NCBI GenBank assembly: GCA_002682825.1
Contig: NOKP01000004.1
Span: 1,423,607-1,487,606 of the forward strand
From: Neonectria sp. B-13
Lineage: Eukaryota > Ascomycota > Sordariomycetes > Hypocreales > Nectriaceae
Length of the DNA: 64,000 nt
Direction: 5' to 3'
Notes under the pieces: generated by a model
Seen by the model: only the letters and a program-made list of their open reading frames with translations
Told to the model about the DNA's origin: nothing
Database searches by the model: none
Translations under genes and position numbers: made by a program
In this document: piece by piece, positions 54,536 through 64,000 of the stretch
Numbering within the stretch: position 1 is the stretch's first letter
Layout: every line of letters starts with the position of its first letter

Positions 54536-57500
54536 ATGGCGCCGTACGTCCCCCGCCAGAGAAAGCACAAGGTGATGGCTCGCGAGCGAGCAAAAGGTAA
54601 CGCCCGCCACGATGTCGGAGACACCAACGCAACCGAGCTGCTCCCTGAGCAGAAGCGCGCGCATGAGGAGAAGAAGGCGAAGCTGAAGGCGCAGCTTCTC
54701 CAAGAGGGCGTCAAGATGAGCGGCAAGAAGGCAAAGCGCTTGGAAAAGTACATCGAGGGCAAGCTCCGCAAGGACGAGAACCGGGAACTCATGGCTAAGC
54801 TGGCCGAGCGCAAGGTCGACACCAGCCTGTTCTCGAGTACCCGGTCGATGGGCCAAGGCCGCGAGACGAAGAGGCAGGCGATCAGCAGAGCGATGAGGGA
54901 GGAGAAGGCCGGATTGGAGGGGAGTGAGGATAGGGAGGCGCTGTTGTATGTGAAGAGGCGGGAGGGGGTGGAAGACGACAGTGATGAGGGAAGTGAGGGC
55001 GACACAGAACGGGAAAAGGCGCCTTCAACATCTGACGAGGCTTCTGACCCAGCTCAGGTGAAAAAGTCAGCCCCGATCGGCTCAGGCCTGAAGCGACCAC
55101 TGGAAACGGGCGACGATGGACGACCGGTCATCCAGAAACGACAGAAAAGGGGCGGCGTGAAGTCGAAGATCTCCCTTGCCGCCAAAATCGAAGCCCCGCC
55201 ATCCGAAGAATCCGACAGCGGCGAGGAAACAGACGAGTGGACTGGATTCAGCGACGATGCTGCCAACGGCAAATCCAAGGGCAGCGACAGCTCAGATGAG
55301 AGCGACGAGGAGGAAGAGGCCGAGGCTGAGGAAAGCTCTGAAGAAGACTCTGACGAGGAGGACTCGGACGAGGATATGGACGACGAGACCAAAACACAGA
55401 GATCTTCATCCTTCAAAGCTTGGGCAAGTCAACAGCGAAACGAAGCCCTCGGCTATGATCCCGCAGAGTCAACAACTACAAATATGGACATTCCCAAACC
55501 CGAAAGCTTCGTCCCCAGGGATGCAGAGCAAGATCCGTTACCCATGGAGCTCCAACCGACAGAAAACAACAGCCGAAAAGTGTATAGCGTGTCTGTCAAC
55601 CGAACCTTGGGGGTTCAGGAGTCACGCCTCAGACTCCCTGTCGTCTCCGAGGAACAAAGATTGATGGAGGCAATTCACAGTCATGATATTGTGGTCATCT
55701 GCGGTTCCACAGGTTCTGGAAAGACGACACAGATCCCTCAGTTCCTTTATGAGGCTGGCTATGGTTCGCCAAACTCGCCTACACCCGGTATGATCGGTAT
55801 CACGCAGCCGCGTCGAGTCGCCGCAGTCAGTATGTCTAAGCGAGTTGGAGAGGAATTAGGAGACCACTCCGATGTTGTGGCCTATCAAATCCGGTTTGAG
55901 GGCACCGTTGATCCGAAGACGGCCATCAAGTTTATGACCGATGGTGTTCTGCTTCGGGAGATTGCTCAAGATATCACGCTCCGCAAGTACTCTGCCATTG
56001 TCATTGATGAGGCCCACGAGAGAAGCGTCAACACGGATATTCTCGTCGGCATGCTGAGCAGAGTCAGCAAGCTGCGTGCTGAGCTTGCCGCGGAGGACCC
56101 CAAGGTCAAGCCGCTGAAGCTGGTGATCATGTCGGCTACACTGAGGATAGAAGACCTCACGATGAACCCAACCCTTTTTGCAACTCCGCCACCTGTGCTC
56201 GAAGTTGAAGGTCGACAGCATCCCGTCACGATGCATTTCTCCCGGCGAACTCACCATGATTATGTTGAGGAAGCCTTCCGCAAGATCAGCCGCGGACACA
56301 AGAAGCTTCCCCCCGGCGATTTTCTTGTCTTCTTGACCGGAAGGAATGAAATTATAGAGCTCAGCAAGCGCCTAAAGGATGCCTTCGGTGGTCCGAAAAC
56401 CGCCGAAGGGCTCAAGGTCCGGATTTCAGCGAGCGAGGCCCCTATTGAGGTTGAGGACATTGAGTTTGGTGACGTGGATGACAACAGAGGAGGGGACGAC
56501 TTTGACGATCTCCCCTCAGAGGGCGAAGAGGAAGAGGAAGAGGATGAGTTTCAAATTGAGGGCGACGAAGAAATTGCACCACTGAAGATGCGAGTACTGC
56601 CTCTTTACTCTCTCTTGCCAACTCGAGAACAAATGCGGGTTTTCGAGCCTGCGCCGGAGGGTACTCGACAGATCATCCTGGCAACGAACGTTGCGGAAAC
56701 CAGTTTGACCATCCCCGGTATCCGATATGTGTTTGACTGCGGGCGTTCAAAGGAGAGACAATACGATCGAGTCAGCGGCGTCCAGAGCTACGACATTGGC
56801 TGGATCAGCAAGGCCAGTGCGAACCAACGCTCTGGCCGTGCCGGTCGAACAGGTCCTGGCCACTGCTACAGACTGTACTCTTCTGCTGTGTATGAGCGAG
56901 ATTTCCCGCCATTTACGGACCCGGAGCTTCTGCGGATGCCCATTGAGGGCGTCGTTCTGCAGTTGAAGGCGATGAACCTCCAACACGTCGTCAACTTCCC
57001 CTTCCCCACGCCTCCGGATCGACGGGCTCTTGCCAAGGCCGAGAAACTCCTCACCTATCTTTCTGCTCTTTCATCGACCGGGCAAGTCACCCAGATTGGT
57101 ACTACCATGTCGGTGTTCCCCCTGTCGCCAAGATTTGCGCGTATCTTGCTGGTCGGCCATCTGCATGACTGCCTCCCCTATACCATCGCGCTGGTAGCTG
57201 GTCTCTCCGCCGCCGAGGTCTACATCCCGGAGAACCAAGCGATCCCAACTCTCGCCGCCAAGGACGACAACGCCATCCGCACGGCGGCAGACGTCATCGC
57301 CGAGGATCGCCAGGCCAACATACGCAAGATGTACAACGAGGTCCAGAAGAACTTCTGCTTCCTTGACGACCGCGCCGACGCCATCAAGCTCCTCCAGGTG
57401 GTGGGCGAGTTTGCCCACGAGCCGACGGAGCAGTGGTGCGAGAGCCACTTCGTCCGCTACAAGGTGCTCAAGGAGATCCAGCAGCTGCGCAGGCAGATCA

Positions 57501-58126
57501 CTGACCTCCTGCGCGCCAATGTGCCGGCGTTTGCCAACTTGAAGTTCCAGGACAAGCTCGATCCTCCGTTGCCCAAGCAGGTTGCCGCGCTGAAGCAGAT
57601 GGTCGCCGCAGGCTTCATCGACCAGGTTGCTATCCGAGCAGATCTGACCACAAATCCTCCTGAGCAGTTCCGCAAACCCCGACGGGCGATCGATGTCCCC
57701 TACATTCCTCTCATTCCTATTCACACCAGCCAGGAGGTCGAGAGCGAACCTGCAGTCTACATCCATCCTTCGTCGCCCCTCGCGCATCGCAGCGTACAGG
57801 AGTGTCCCGAGTACATTGTCTACTCGTACCTTCAGCGAGCAACGCAGTCGCTCGACACCACGAAGCGTCCCAAGACCAGGATGCACGCTCTCACCGACGT
57901 CACGGGAGGGCAGCTCGCAGGTCTGGCCAAGGGAACGCCGCTGATTACGTACGGCAAGCCAATCAAGGAGCTCAAGTCGACGACGGGCGTCGACGGCACG
58001 ACGGTCAGAGAATGCTTCGTTGTCCCGTATCTGAGGGCGGAGCACACGGGTGGCCAAGGATGGCCGTTGCCGGCGAAGAAGGTGAAGCAAAGGAAGGTTC
58101 CTGGAAAGGGATGGGTTGTCGAGTGA
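54536..58126 (+). CDS. ECM16: DEAH-box RNA helicase ECM16/DHR1 (DHX37 family)
   Basis: Nucleolar ATP-dependent helicase that removes U3 snoRNA from pre-18S rRNA during small-subunit assembly. Intronless, 1196 residues. The N-terminal ~290 residues are charged, with KKAKRLEKYIE and a long acidic Glu/Asp/Ser stretch (about 255-285). Helicase motifs: I GSTGSGKTTQ at about 390, Ia TQPRRVAA, II DEAH at about 491, III SAT, IV FLTGRNEI, V NVAETSLTIPG, VI QRSGRAGRTGPG. A family-specific acidic insertion (about 650-680, EEEEEEDEF) lies inside domain 2. The C-terminal HA2 and OB-fold regions are complete and end KVPGKGWVVE. Length fits fungal Dhr1 (about 1200-1300). Confidence 0.95.
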   Translation: MAPYVPRQRKHKVMARERAKGNARHDVGDTNATELLPEQKRAHEEKKAKLKAQLLQEGVKMSGKKAKRLEKYIEGKLRKDENRELMAKLAERKVDTSLFSSTRSMGQGRETKRQAISRAMREEKAGLEGSEDREALLYVKRREGVEDDSDEGSEGDTEREKAPSTSDEASDPAQVKKSAPIGSGLKRPLETGDDGRPVIQKRQKRGGVKSKISLAAKIEAPPSEESDSGEETDEWTGFSDDAANGKSKGSDSSDESDEEEEAEAEESSEEDSDEEDSDEDMDDETKTQRSSSFKAWASQQRNEALGYDPAESTTTNMDIPKPESFVPRDAEQDPLPMELQPTENNSRKVYSVSVNRTLGVQESRLRLPVVSEEQRLMEAIHSHDIVVICGSTGSGKTTQIPQFLYEAGYGSPNSPTPGMIGITQPRRVAAVSMSKRVGEELGDHSDVVAYQIRFEGTVDPKTAIKFMTDGVLLREIAQDITLRKYSAIVIDEAHERSVNTDILVGMLSRVSKLRAELAAEDPKVKPLKLVIMSATLRIEDLTMNPTLFATPPPVLEVEGRQHPVTMHFSRRTHHDYVEEAFRKISRGHKKLPPGDFLVFLTGRNEIIELSKRLKDAFGGPKTAEGLKVRISASEAPIEVEDIEFGDVDDNRGGDDFDDLPSEGEEEEEEDEFQIEGDEEIAPLKMRVLPLYSLLPTREQMRVFEPAPEGTRQIILATNVAETSLTIPGIRYVFDCGRSKERQYDRVSGVQSYDIGWISKASANQRSGRAGRTGPGHCYRLYSSAVYERDFPPFTDPELLRMPIEGVVLQLKAMNLQHVVNFPFPTPPDRRALAKAEKLLTYLSALSSTGQVTQIGTTMSVFPLSPRFARILLVGHLHDCLPYTIALVAGLSAAEVYIPENQAIPTLAAKDDNAIRTAADVIAEDRQANIRKMYNEVQKNFCFLDDRADAIKLLQVVGEFAHEPTEQWCESHFVRYKVLKEIQQLRRQITDLLRANVPAFANLKFQDKLDPPLPKQVAALKQMVAAGFIDQVAIRADLTTNPPEQFRKPRRAIDVPYIPLIPIHTSQEVESEPAVYIHPSSPLAHRSVQECPEYIVYSYLQRATQSLDTTKRPKTRMHALTDVTGGQLAGLAKGTPLITYGKPIKELKSTTGVDGTTVRECFVVPYLRAEHTGGQGWPLPAKKVKQRKVPGKGWVVE

Positions 58127-58291
58127 GGCTGGATGGGCAAAATGGATGGTTATACGTGAAGCATATAGACGAGATACCTCATTATTTGTATGGATAAAAG
58201 TACATTGGATTCGCTCCCATTCATAATGCGTGGACTCCAAAACGCCCAGCAATCCTAATCCATCTTAGCAAACTCAGCCGATACCATGACC

Positions 58292-60230
58292 TCACTCATC
58301 ACTCATGTCCATCATGCTCTCCCCCTTGACATCATCGTCGTCATCGTCCCCCAAGACCGTCACTCTTCGCGACCGTCCAATCCTACCTCTCCCCTTCTCC
58401 ATCATTATCCCTCGTCCAGCTGCTCTCTTCCCATTCACCTTTACTGACGCCTCCATCTTGCGTTGCCCCAGTTGGTGCTCAAACTCAGCCAGGTCCTCGG
58501 CTTCCGACTCTGCCGCCCCGTCAACCAGTGCAGTCTCCTCCAGCGCTTTGTTCAGCAGCTCCGTCGCGATGCTGTCCTGTGGGTTGATCGCCAAGGCCTC
58601 GTGAAGCACCGTCACCGCCTCCTCCGGCTTGTCCTGCTCCATCAGAATAAGTCCCTTGGCGCTGAAAATGGCTGCGTCCTTGCCGCCTTGGCGCAGCACG
58701 TCGTCGAATTGCTCCAGCGCGTGGTTAAAACGCCGCAGTCTTCGATAGGCGTGGCCCAGGTTCGTACGGGTTGCCAGCCATGCCGACGGCTCGCTGTCCA
58801 TGTCATCGGCCACCCTGAGCGCAGCAGTAAAATACTGAATAGCCTCCTTGGGTTTGTCCTGATGGTACTTGACAATTCCCATCTCGTTCAGGAGCAACGG
58901 GTCCGTCTTGCACAGGCCATACGCCGTCTTCAGAAACTCTTCTGCCAGAGTCATATTATTTAAAGCATGGTGCTGCATCCCGAGGAAGACTTGGGGGAGA
59001 TGCGTTCCCATGAACAACCTTGCCGCAGTAGAGTAGGCTGAGATGGCCTGGTCATGCTCGCCTTCAGCTGCGAAAGTGTGTGCGAATCCGATCCAAGCCG
59101 GCCCAAAGTGGGCATCCATCATACTCGCCTTGCTGAAATACCGCCTTGCTTCTGCAATTTTGTCGATGGAGAAGTAGTAGATTCCCACTGCCAACCACGA
59201 GCATGGCTCCTCCGGGTGACTGTCTGCCAAGTCATGTGCTATCAAGAACAGCAAATTCTTCATTTTGAGTTCGAATAAACAAGCGAGGTGAACTGGGTAA
59301 ACACTAAAGTTGTATTTGTCCTCCTGCAGGATCGCGTTCGTGATGGCCAAGGCGTCCCGGTAACGACATTGCGTATACTTGAGGTCAGCTTTTGCAAGCT
59401 GTAGGTCGGGGTTGTTTTCAAGGTGGTAGTGTGTCGATAACGTGTCGCAAGCTGTATCGAATGCAGCTGGGTTGCGGTACTTGGACAGCCGGGTGGTGTA
59501 GAGCATCTTGGTGAAGTCGGCCGCCTCTTGAGAAGATGATACGTCTCCTGAGACATGAATCGAATCAAAGTCGAGGCTCTCGAGAAACTGCCACTCTTCG
59601 TCGGGCGACAACAGCGAGTTCTTCATCAGCTGCTGGAAGGCTTCGAAGCACTGGACGTCAATGCGCACGGCGTCCTTGTAGCACTCCTTGGCGCGGTCAA
59701 AGGCGTTCTGCTTGGCATAGCAGATTCCGCGGAGGAAACACATGCCAGCCTCGTAGCGGCGATTAGCCGCTTCCTCGTCGGCGACATTGTCACGACGGCG
59801 GCCGTGGCGCGGCTGCGTCTTGCGCTTGTTGCTGCCGGAGCCGTTGGTTATGAGGTGCGTCGGGTTGCGGTCGCCCAGCACGGCGAGGGCTTCTTCGAAG
59901 CGCGACTGCTTGATGAGGCAGTGGCCGGCGAGGTAGCGACACGAGGGGTTGCGGGTGACCAGGTCTTGGCTGGAGAGGAATGCCTGGGCGCGCGTGTAGT
60001 TTCCCGTAGCGAAGTGGACTTGGGCGAGCCAGAATGCGTCGTTATCGTCGTCTATGGAGTCCTCACGTCGTTAGTGCCTTGCATTTTCGCTTGGGATGAA
60101 GGGAAGAGGAGGTATGGGGTTGGAGTAACTGACTGGTCAAGGCAAGCAGCTTGTCGCCGATGAAGATGGCCGACTCGTACTGCGCCTTGTTGAGGGCATC
60201 CTGCCGCCACTCCCTCAGAAACTTCTCCAT
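58292..60230 (-). CDS. CDC16: Anaphase-promoting complex subunit CDC16/Cut9 (TPR protein)
   Basis: Scaffold subunit (APC6) of the APC/C ubiquitin ligase that triggers mitotic exit. Two minus-strand exons, 60230-60134 and 60051-58292, give 618 residues. The spliced N-terminus is MEKFLREWRQDALNKAQYES, with the next exon starting NDDNDAFWLAQVHFATGNY, the expected first TPR pair. About nine further TPR-like helices follow, with motifs such as FNHALEQFDDVLRQGGKDAA and EEAVTVLHEALAINPQDS. The acceptor must be the TAG at 60052-60054; an AG nearby breaks frame. The last ~60 residues are charged and disordered. It is divergent from HIS3 with 484 bp between starts. Confidence 0.92.
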
Positions 60231-60714
60231 GCCTCCTCAGTTGCGCTCCAGAGCATTGGCCAGACAGAGCAGCCAAGAGAAGTGCAGGGTTGTTGCGGTT
60301 CAATGTCGTGCTCGTCCAAGGGGTCGCGATGATGTTTGGGGTAGGTAGGTATATTCTTATGTAACTCAGCAACCACACGATGGAAAGTCAATAAAGTTGT
60401 TGTCCCAAGCGCTGGCAGCAGGCGCGTTAAGGGCCACAGGGGGTATGAAGCCACAGCGGGCGTGGCCACAGCAAATAGCGGGGTAGCTTTCAAAATCCTT
60501 CGGCGCTGTCGCCCCTCCAGTTACAGCGGCCCCTCGCTGGGGAAAAAAAAAGTTGGTGGGAGTCAGCACCCCAGCGTATCAAAGGTCGTCAATTTGCATC
60601 GCCGATCTAGGAGTCTGGACGAACTGCGACTCGTCTCTTTTCACGATTTCCTCTCATCAATCTCCAATTACCTCTCCTCAAAGACCCCAGAGTATAGTCT
60701 CTCTATCCCTCATA
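60231..60714. promoter_or_regulatory. Divergent promoter region of CDC16 and HIS3
   Basis: 484 bp between start codons. An A-run of nine at 60542-60550 and a pyrimidine-rich leader (60640-60710) lie on the HIS3 side. No general-control (TGACTC) site was found by eye. Confidence 0.35.
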
Positions 60715-61466
60715 ATGGCCGCCTCCTACCCCCCCCGCTGGTCCGCCCTCGCCCGCGACACCAACGAGACCAAGATCCAGCTCGCCCTCAACCTCGATGG
60801 CGGCGACTTCCCCCCCGACACCGACGCCCGCCTCCTCGACGACCAGGACAGCCACGCCTCGCAGGCCAGCAAGTCGCAGAAGATCGCCATTGACACGGGC
60901 ATTGGCTTCCTCGACCACATGCTCCATGCCCTCGCCAAGCACGCCAACTGGAGTCTAGCCATCAAGTGCCAGGGCGACCTCCACAGTTCGTCTTCCTCTC
61001 TGCGTCACTGAGCATTCCCACAGAGGCGAGCATTACTGATCCCAACTCCGCAGTCGACGACCATCACACCGCCGAAGACGTCTGCATCGCCCTCGGCTAC
61101 GCTTTCGCCAAGGCCCTCGGCACCCCTACCGGGCTTGCCCGCTATGGCTTCGCCTATACACCCCTCGACGAGGCCCTCTCCCGTGCCGTCATCGATCTCT
61201 CCAACCGCCCCTACAGCGTCGTCGACCTCGGGCTCAAGCGTGAGTTTCTCGGGAAGCTGAGCTGCGAGATGGTTCCCCACTGCTTCCAGAGCTTCGCTCA
61301 GGGTGCCCGCGTCACCCTCCACGTTCACTGTCTCCACGGCGAGAACGACCACCACCGTGCCGAGAGTGCCTTCAAGGCCCTCGCCGTCGCCATCAAGATG
61401 GCCACGTCGCGGGTAGCCGGTAAGGAGGGCGAGGTGCCCAGCACCAAGGGTACTCTGACTGCGTAA
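60715..61466 (+). CDS. HIS3: Imidazoleglycerol-phosphate dehydratase
   Basis: Mn-dependent enzyme of histidine biosynthesis converting imidazoleglycerol phosphate to imidazoleacetol phosphate. Two exons, 60715-60985 and 61054-61466, give 227 residues, usual length. Conserved metal-ligand and substrate motifs: [15 protein letters not shown] near 72-86, [15 protein letters not shown] (signature 1) and [15 protein letters not shown] (signature 2). The intron splits the Ile before DDHHTAED. Assignment is certain. Confidence 0.97.
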
Positions 61467-61725
61467 GCGAGAGACACTGGTGGCGAGTTTTGGAGTTTAG
61501 GGTTGGGTCAAATTTTGATTAGATGTCGGGATGCTGGGTTAGAAATTAGACGATAGCCGTGTTTTTAAGGGACCAGCTTTTGACGAACCATGTCAGTTGG
61601 GATGTTGCCTTTCTCTCACGCATAACAGTTTGAGCACGATGAAAAATGAAAATGAATGGGCAGTTGATCACCAAGTCTAGTCATTATTCAAAATTGCGCA
61701 TTCCACGTCATAAACGCTCTGCCCT

Positions 61726-63142
61726 CTAAGTTCGGTAGTCTCCGTTGATCGTAACATAGTCGTGGCTAAAGTCGCACGTCCAGTGCACCGCTGACTTGTC
61801 ACCAGTACCCAAGCGCACCACGATCTCCAAGTCCTCCATCGCCAGGATCTCGCTCGCCCGGTCCTCATTGACCTGCTCTGGCTCACCGTCGACCAGCAAT
61901 TTCAGCTCAGGGGAACCGTCGGTGGGGATGAAGGAGACACTGGTGCGATCGGGAGCGATCTCAGGGACGTCGTTGATGGGCTGGCCGGGAGCAGAAATCA
62001 GAGAATATCCAGCCGCACACAGAATACGACCCCAGTTGGCGTCCTTGCCGTACAGGGCAGTCTTAACAAGAGGCGAGGTGGCAATTGTTCGGGCAACTTG
62101 ACGGGCGGATTCCTCAGTGGCGCTATCGACAACCCGGATAGTGACAAACTTGGTGGCGCCCTCGCCATCACGAACAACGTACTTAGCCAGGTCGGCGGAG
62201 AACTCAGTCAGAAGATCCTGGAAGGCCTCGTAGTCGGCAGACTTCTCCGACGAGACCTCTGTGCCGCCGGCAGCACCATTGGCAAGGAGAGCAACAGTGT
62301 CGTTGGTGGAGGTGTCGCCATCAATGGTGATGGAGTTAAACGACCGGTCAACGGCGTGTCGAAGGACCTGGGGCATGACACCGGGGGCAATGGGGGCATC
62401 CGTAGCCAGGATGGTAAGAAGGGTCGCCATGTTAGGGGCAATCATGCCGGCGCCCTTGGTCATACCAGCGATGCGGTACTCAACGCCTGGCGACGAGGGG
62501 AGCTCAAAGGACCTCGACATAAGCTTGGGGAAGGTGTCAGTAGTGCAGATGGCCTTCGCGCAGTCGAGCCAGTGCCTGTGCGAATCGCCCGCCTTGTGGC
62601 AGGCCACGGGGATGTGGTCAACAATCTTCTGGATAGGCAGCCTAGAAGGTAAGAACAGTGTCAGTGGGAGGCATTGGAGAACCAATCCGGGTCAATTAGG
62701 CCACGAACCTCTGGCCGATGACGCCGGTGCTCATGACGATGGTCGAGTCCTCGGCGCCGACCCTTTGGTCGGTGGTGTGGGCCATACTGGTAGCATCCTG
62801 AAGACCTCCGGTGCCGGTGACAGCATTTGCATTGCCCGAGTTGACGATGACGCTTCGCAAACCAGCATTGGCCTGCTTCTGAAGGAGCTTGCGGCTGAAG
62901 GTGACGGGGGCTGCCTGGAACTTGTTCTTGGTGAAGACACCGGCAGCGGCGCAGGGGCGGTCGGAGGAGACGAAGGCGAGGTCAGGTTTGCTGGTGTTGC
63001 CCGGCTTGACGCCGACGAATATGCCCGAGGCGACGAAGCCCTTGGGGTATTTCCCGGCAGTGGGCACGTATTGGATCTTGGAGGCCGGGATGGCGACGCC
63101 GCCGAGGCTCGTGGCTGACGAGTAAGCTCGCGAGAACTTCAT
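61726..63142 (-). CDS. ARG7: Arginine biosynthesis bifunctional protein ArgJ (ornithine acetyltransferase / N-acetylglutamate synthase)
   Basis: Mitochondrial enzyme that recycles the acetyl group between N-acetylornithine and glutamate in the arginine pathway. Two minus-strand exons, 63142-62709 and 62641-61726, give 449 residues. A short presequence-like N-terminus ([13 protein letters not shown]) precedes [21 protein letters not shown]. Blocks seen: [26 protein letters not shown], and the autoprocessing site in [17 protein letters not shown], where the chain is cut before the Thr that becomes the nucleophile of the beta chain. The [10 protein letters not shown] block and the terminal VTINGDYRT are also typical. 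The gene ends close to the 3' end of HIS3. Confidence 0.95.
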
Positions 63143-64000
63143 GGCTGCGGCTGGATCTGGATGTTTTTGCGACGCAGATGCAGCAAAAAGTAGGTTCTAC
63201 GTCCAGTGGGTGAGTCCCGTCTCTCTGTGAGTGTGAGCGATAGCGGTGTCGCAGCTGGTAGCTACCCTGGGTGGGTGCCGGCGGCATTTTGCTGGGAAGG
63301 AGCTTTGAGTGGGTGTGGCTTGTTGACTCGACTCGACTTGACATGCAAGAGAAACCCTATCGGTAACTGAAGACAGTCACGATTGCACTCAGTCAGACAC
63401 ATCCCCGTGAGTCACATTATCCAGCGGTCGAGTTTGGGATGAAGAGTGCAAGATGACTGCATTATTTCCTTTTACCATGGAACTTCAAAGTATACGTACT
63501 GTGCAATGCTGCGTCCAACAGAATCCACTTCCAGCTTGCATTGTGTCGTCTGCCCACCTCACAGGGGTGGGTAGGTGCACCAGTCCGCTATGACTCCCAC
63601 TGTGAAGTGGGCACTCCTCCCTGTCGTTCTGAAGTTTTCAGCCGCCGTCGCCTGCCTAGAGGCTGGGGCTGGTGCCTGCGGTGCCTGGCAGCGGCGGGCC
63701 CTGAAAAAGTCAGACACCCAATCAATTCACACTATCCGGGTGTTGATGCCTTAGGTAATTCACGTCGCGGCCTGTGCGCGAGTGATCTCTCCAAGCTATA
63801 AAAGGTGGCTCTCGCCCCGACCTTTCAGTCTTCTTTTTTTCCTTTCTTCTCCATCCAAGTGCAAGGGCGTTTTCCTTCTCCGTGAAGCGATAAGCTGAGA
63901 GAGGAATTTTGCTAGTTGAAAACTATACACTGACCGCTCCTCACTGGGTTCGCCTGGTGAGGGAATTTTTGGAACCCTTCTTTTCCTCTGGAATCATTTT
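63143..64000. other. Right-edge region with promoter of a gene outside the window
   Basis: 5' leader of ARG7 (63143 onward, minus strand), then a TATA box at 63797 and a leader running off the right end. No coding frame within the window. Confidence 0.5.
63797..63804 (+). promoter_or_regulatory. Strong TATA box of a gene beyond the right edge
   Basis: CTATAAAAGG at a consensus-perfect site, followed by a long CT-rich stretch (TCTTCTTTTTTTCCTTTCTTCTCC, 63828-63853) typical of highly expressed fungal genes. The coding region starts after position 64000. Confidence 0.6.

Noticed and set aside
57071..58252. 393-codon minus-strand open frame
   Set aside because: Lies wholly opposite the conserved C-terminal half of ECM16, has no domain and is explained by codon bias of the GC-rich helicase gene.
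62261..63118. 285-codon plus-strand open frame
   Set aside because: Antisense to the ArgJ coding region; no recognisable protein content.

Overview
This window reads as nuclear chromosomal DNA from a filamentous ascomycete (Pezizomycotina, most likely a Sordariomycete). Genes are dense, have short (about 50-70 nt) GT-AG introns with CTAAC/CTRAC-type branch sites, and lie on both strands without operons. Protein families typical of this group are present: trimethyllysine dioxygenase, Shg1-domain protein, Ugo1, AA9 LPMO, PL4 rhamnogalacturonan lyase and a fungal-type calcineurin A. The species cannot be named from the sequence alone. I rebuilt gene models by hand from splice signals, reading-frame continuity and family motifs; every multi-exon model given here is in frame from start to stop.

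Layout, left to right. 0-5 kb: dolichol kinase. 5-10 kb: ORC2 and the mitochondrial phosphatase GEP4 back to back, then an unrecognised repeat-containing protein. 10-13 kb: TIM22 and a small four-span membrane protein. 14-18 kb: two convergent carbohydrate-active enzymes, a membrane-anchored GH16 glucanase and a secreted PL4 lyase. 19-27 kb: PRP45/SNW1, a p24 cargo receptor, a PhoD-like phosphatase, RRP15 and a mitochondrial [2Fe-2S] ferredoxin. 27-35 kb: Ugo1-like mitochondrial fusion factor, an AA9 LPMO and a Shg1-domain protein with a huge RD/RS tail. 35-44 kb: a nucleotide-sugar/triose-phosphate-type transporter, a 3 kb gene-poor stretch with a 100-N assembly gap, a membrane-anchored deubiquitinase and a cysteine-rich single-span orphan. 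45-53 kb: trimethyllysine dioxygenase (10 exons), a polyol-type SDR and calcineurin A. 53-63 kb: a proteasome chaperone 3-like protein, the DEAH helicase ECM16/DHR1, APC/C subunit CDC16, HIS3 and the ornithine acetyltransferase ARG7/ARGJ. The right edge holds a strong TATA-type promoter for a gene outside the window.

Most genes are conserved housekeeping functions (secretory glycosylation, replication, splicing, ribosome biogenesis, mitochondrial biogenesis, amino-acid synthesis). Accessory content is limited to the plant-wall or cell-wall enzymes (GH16, PL4, AA9), the SDR and a few orphans. I found no CRISPR, tRNA, rRNA, transposon, biosynthetic cluster or convincingly new multi-gene system. 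The most interesting items are the orphan at 8080-9848 (N-terminal W-rich domain, three about 31-residue repeats, a repeated RPLAP motif), two predicted 6-nt micro-exons in unrelated genes, an in-frame stop-free intron inside the splicing-factor gene PRP45, and the Shg1 domain joined to an SR-like tail.
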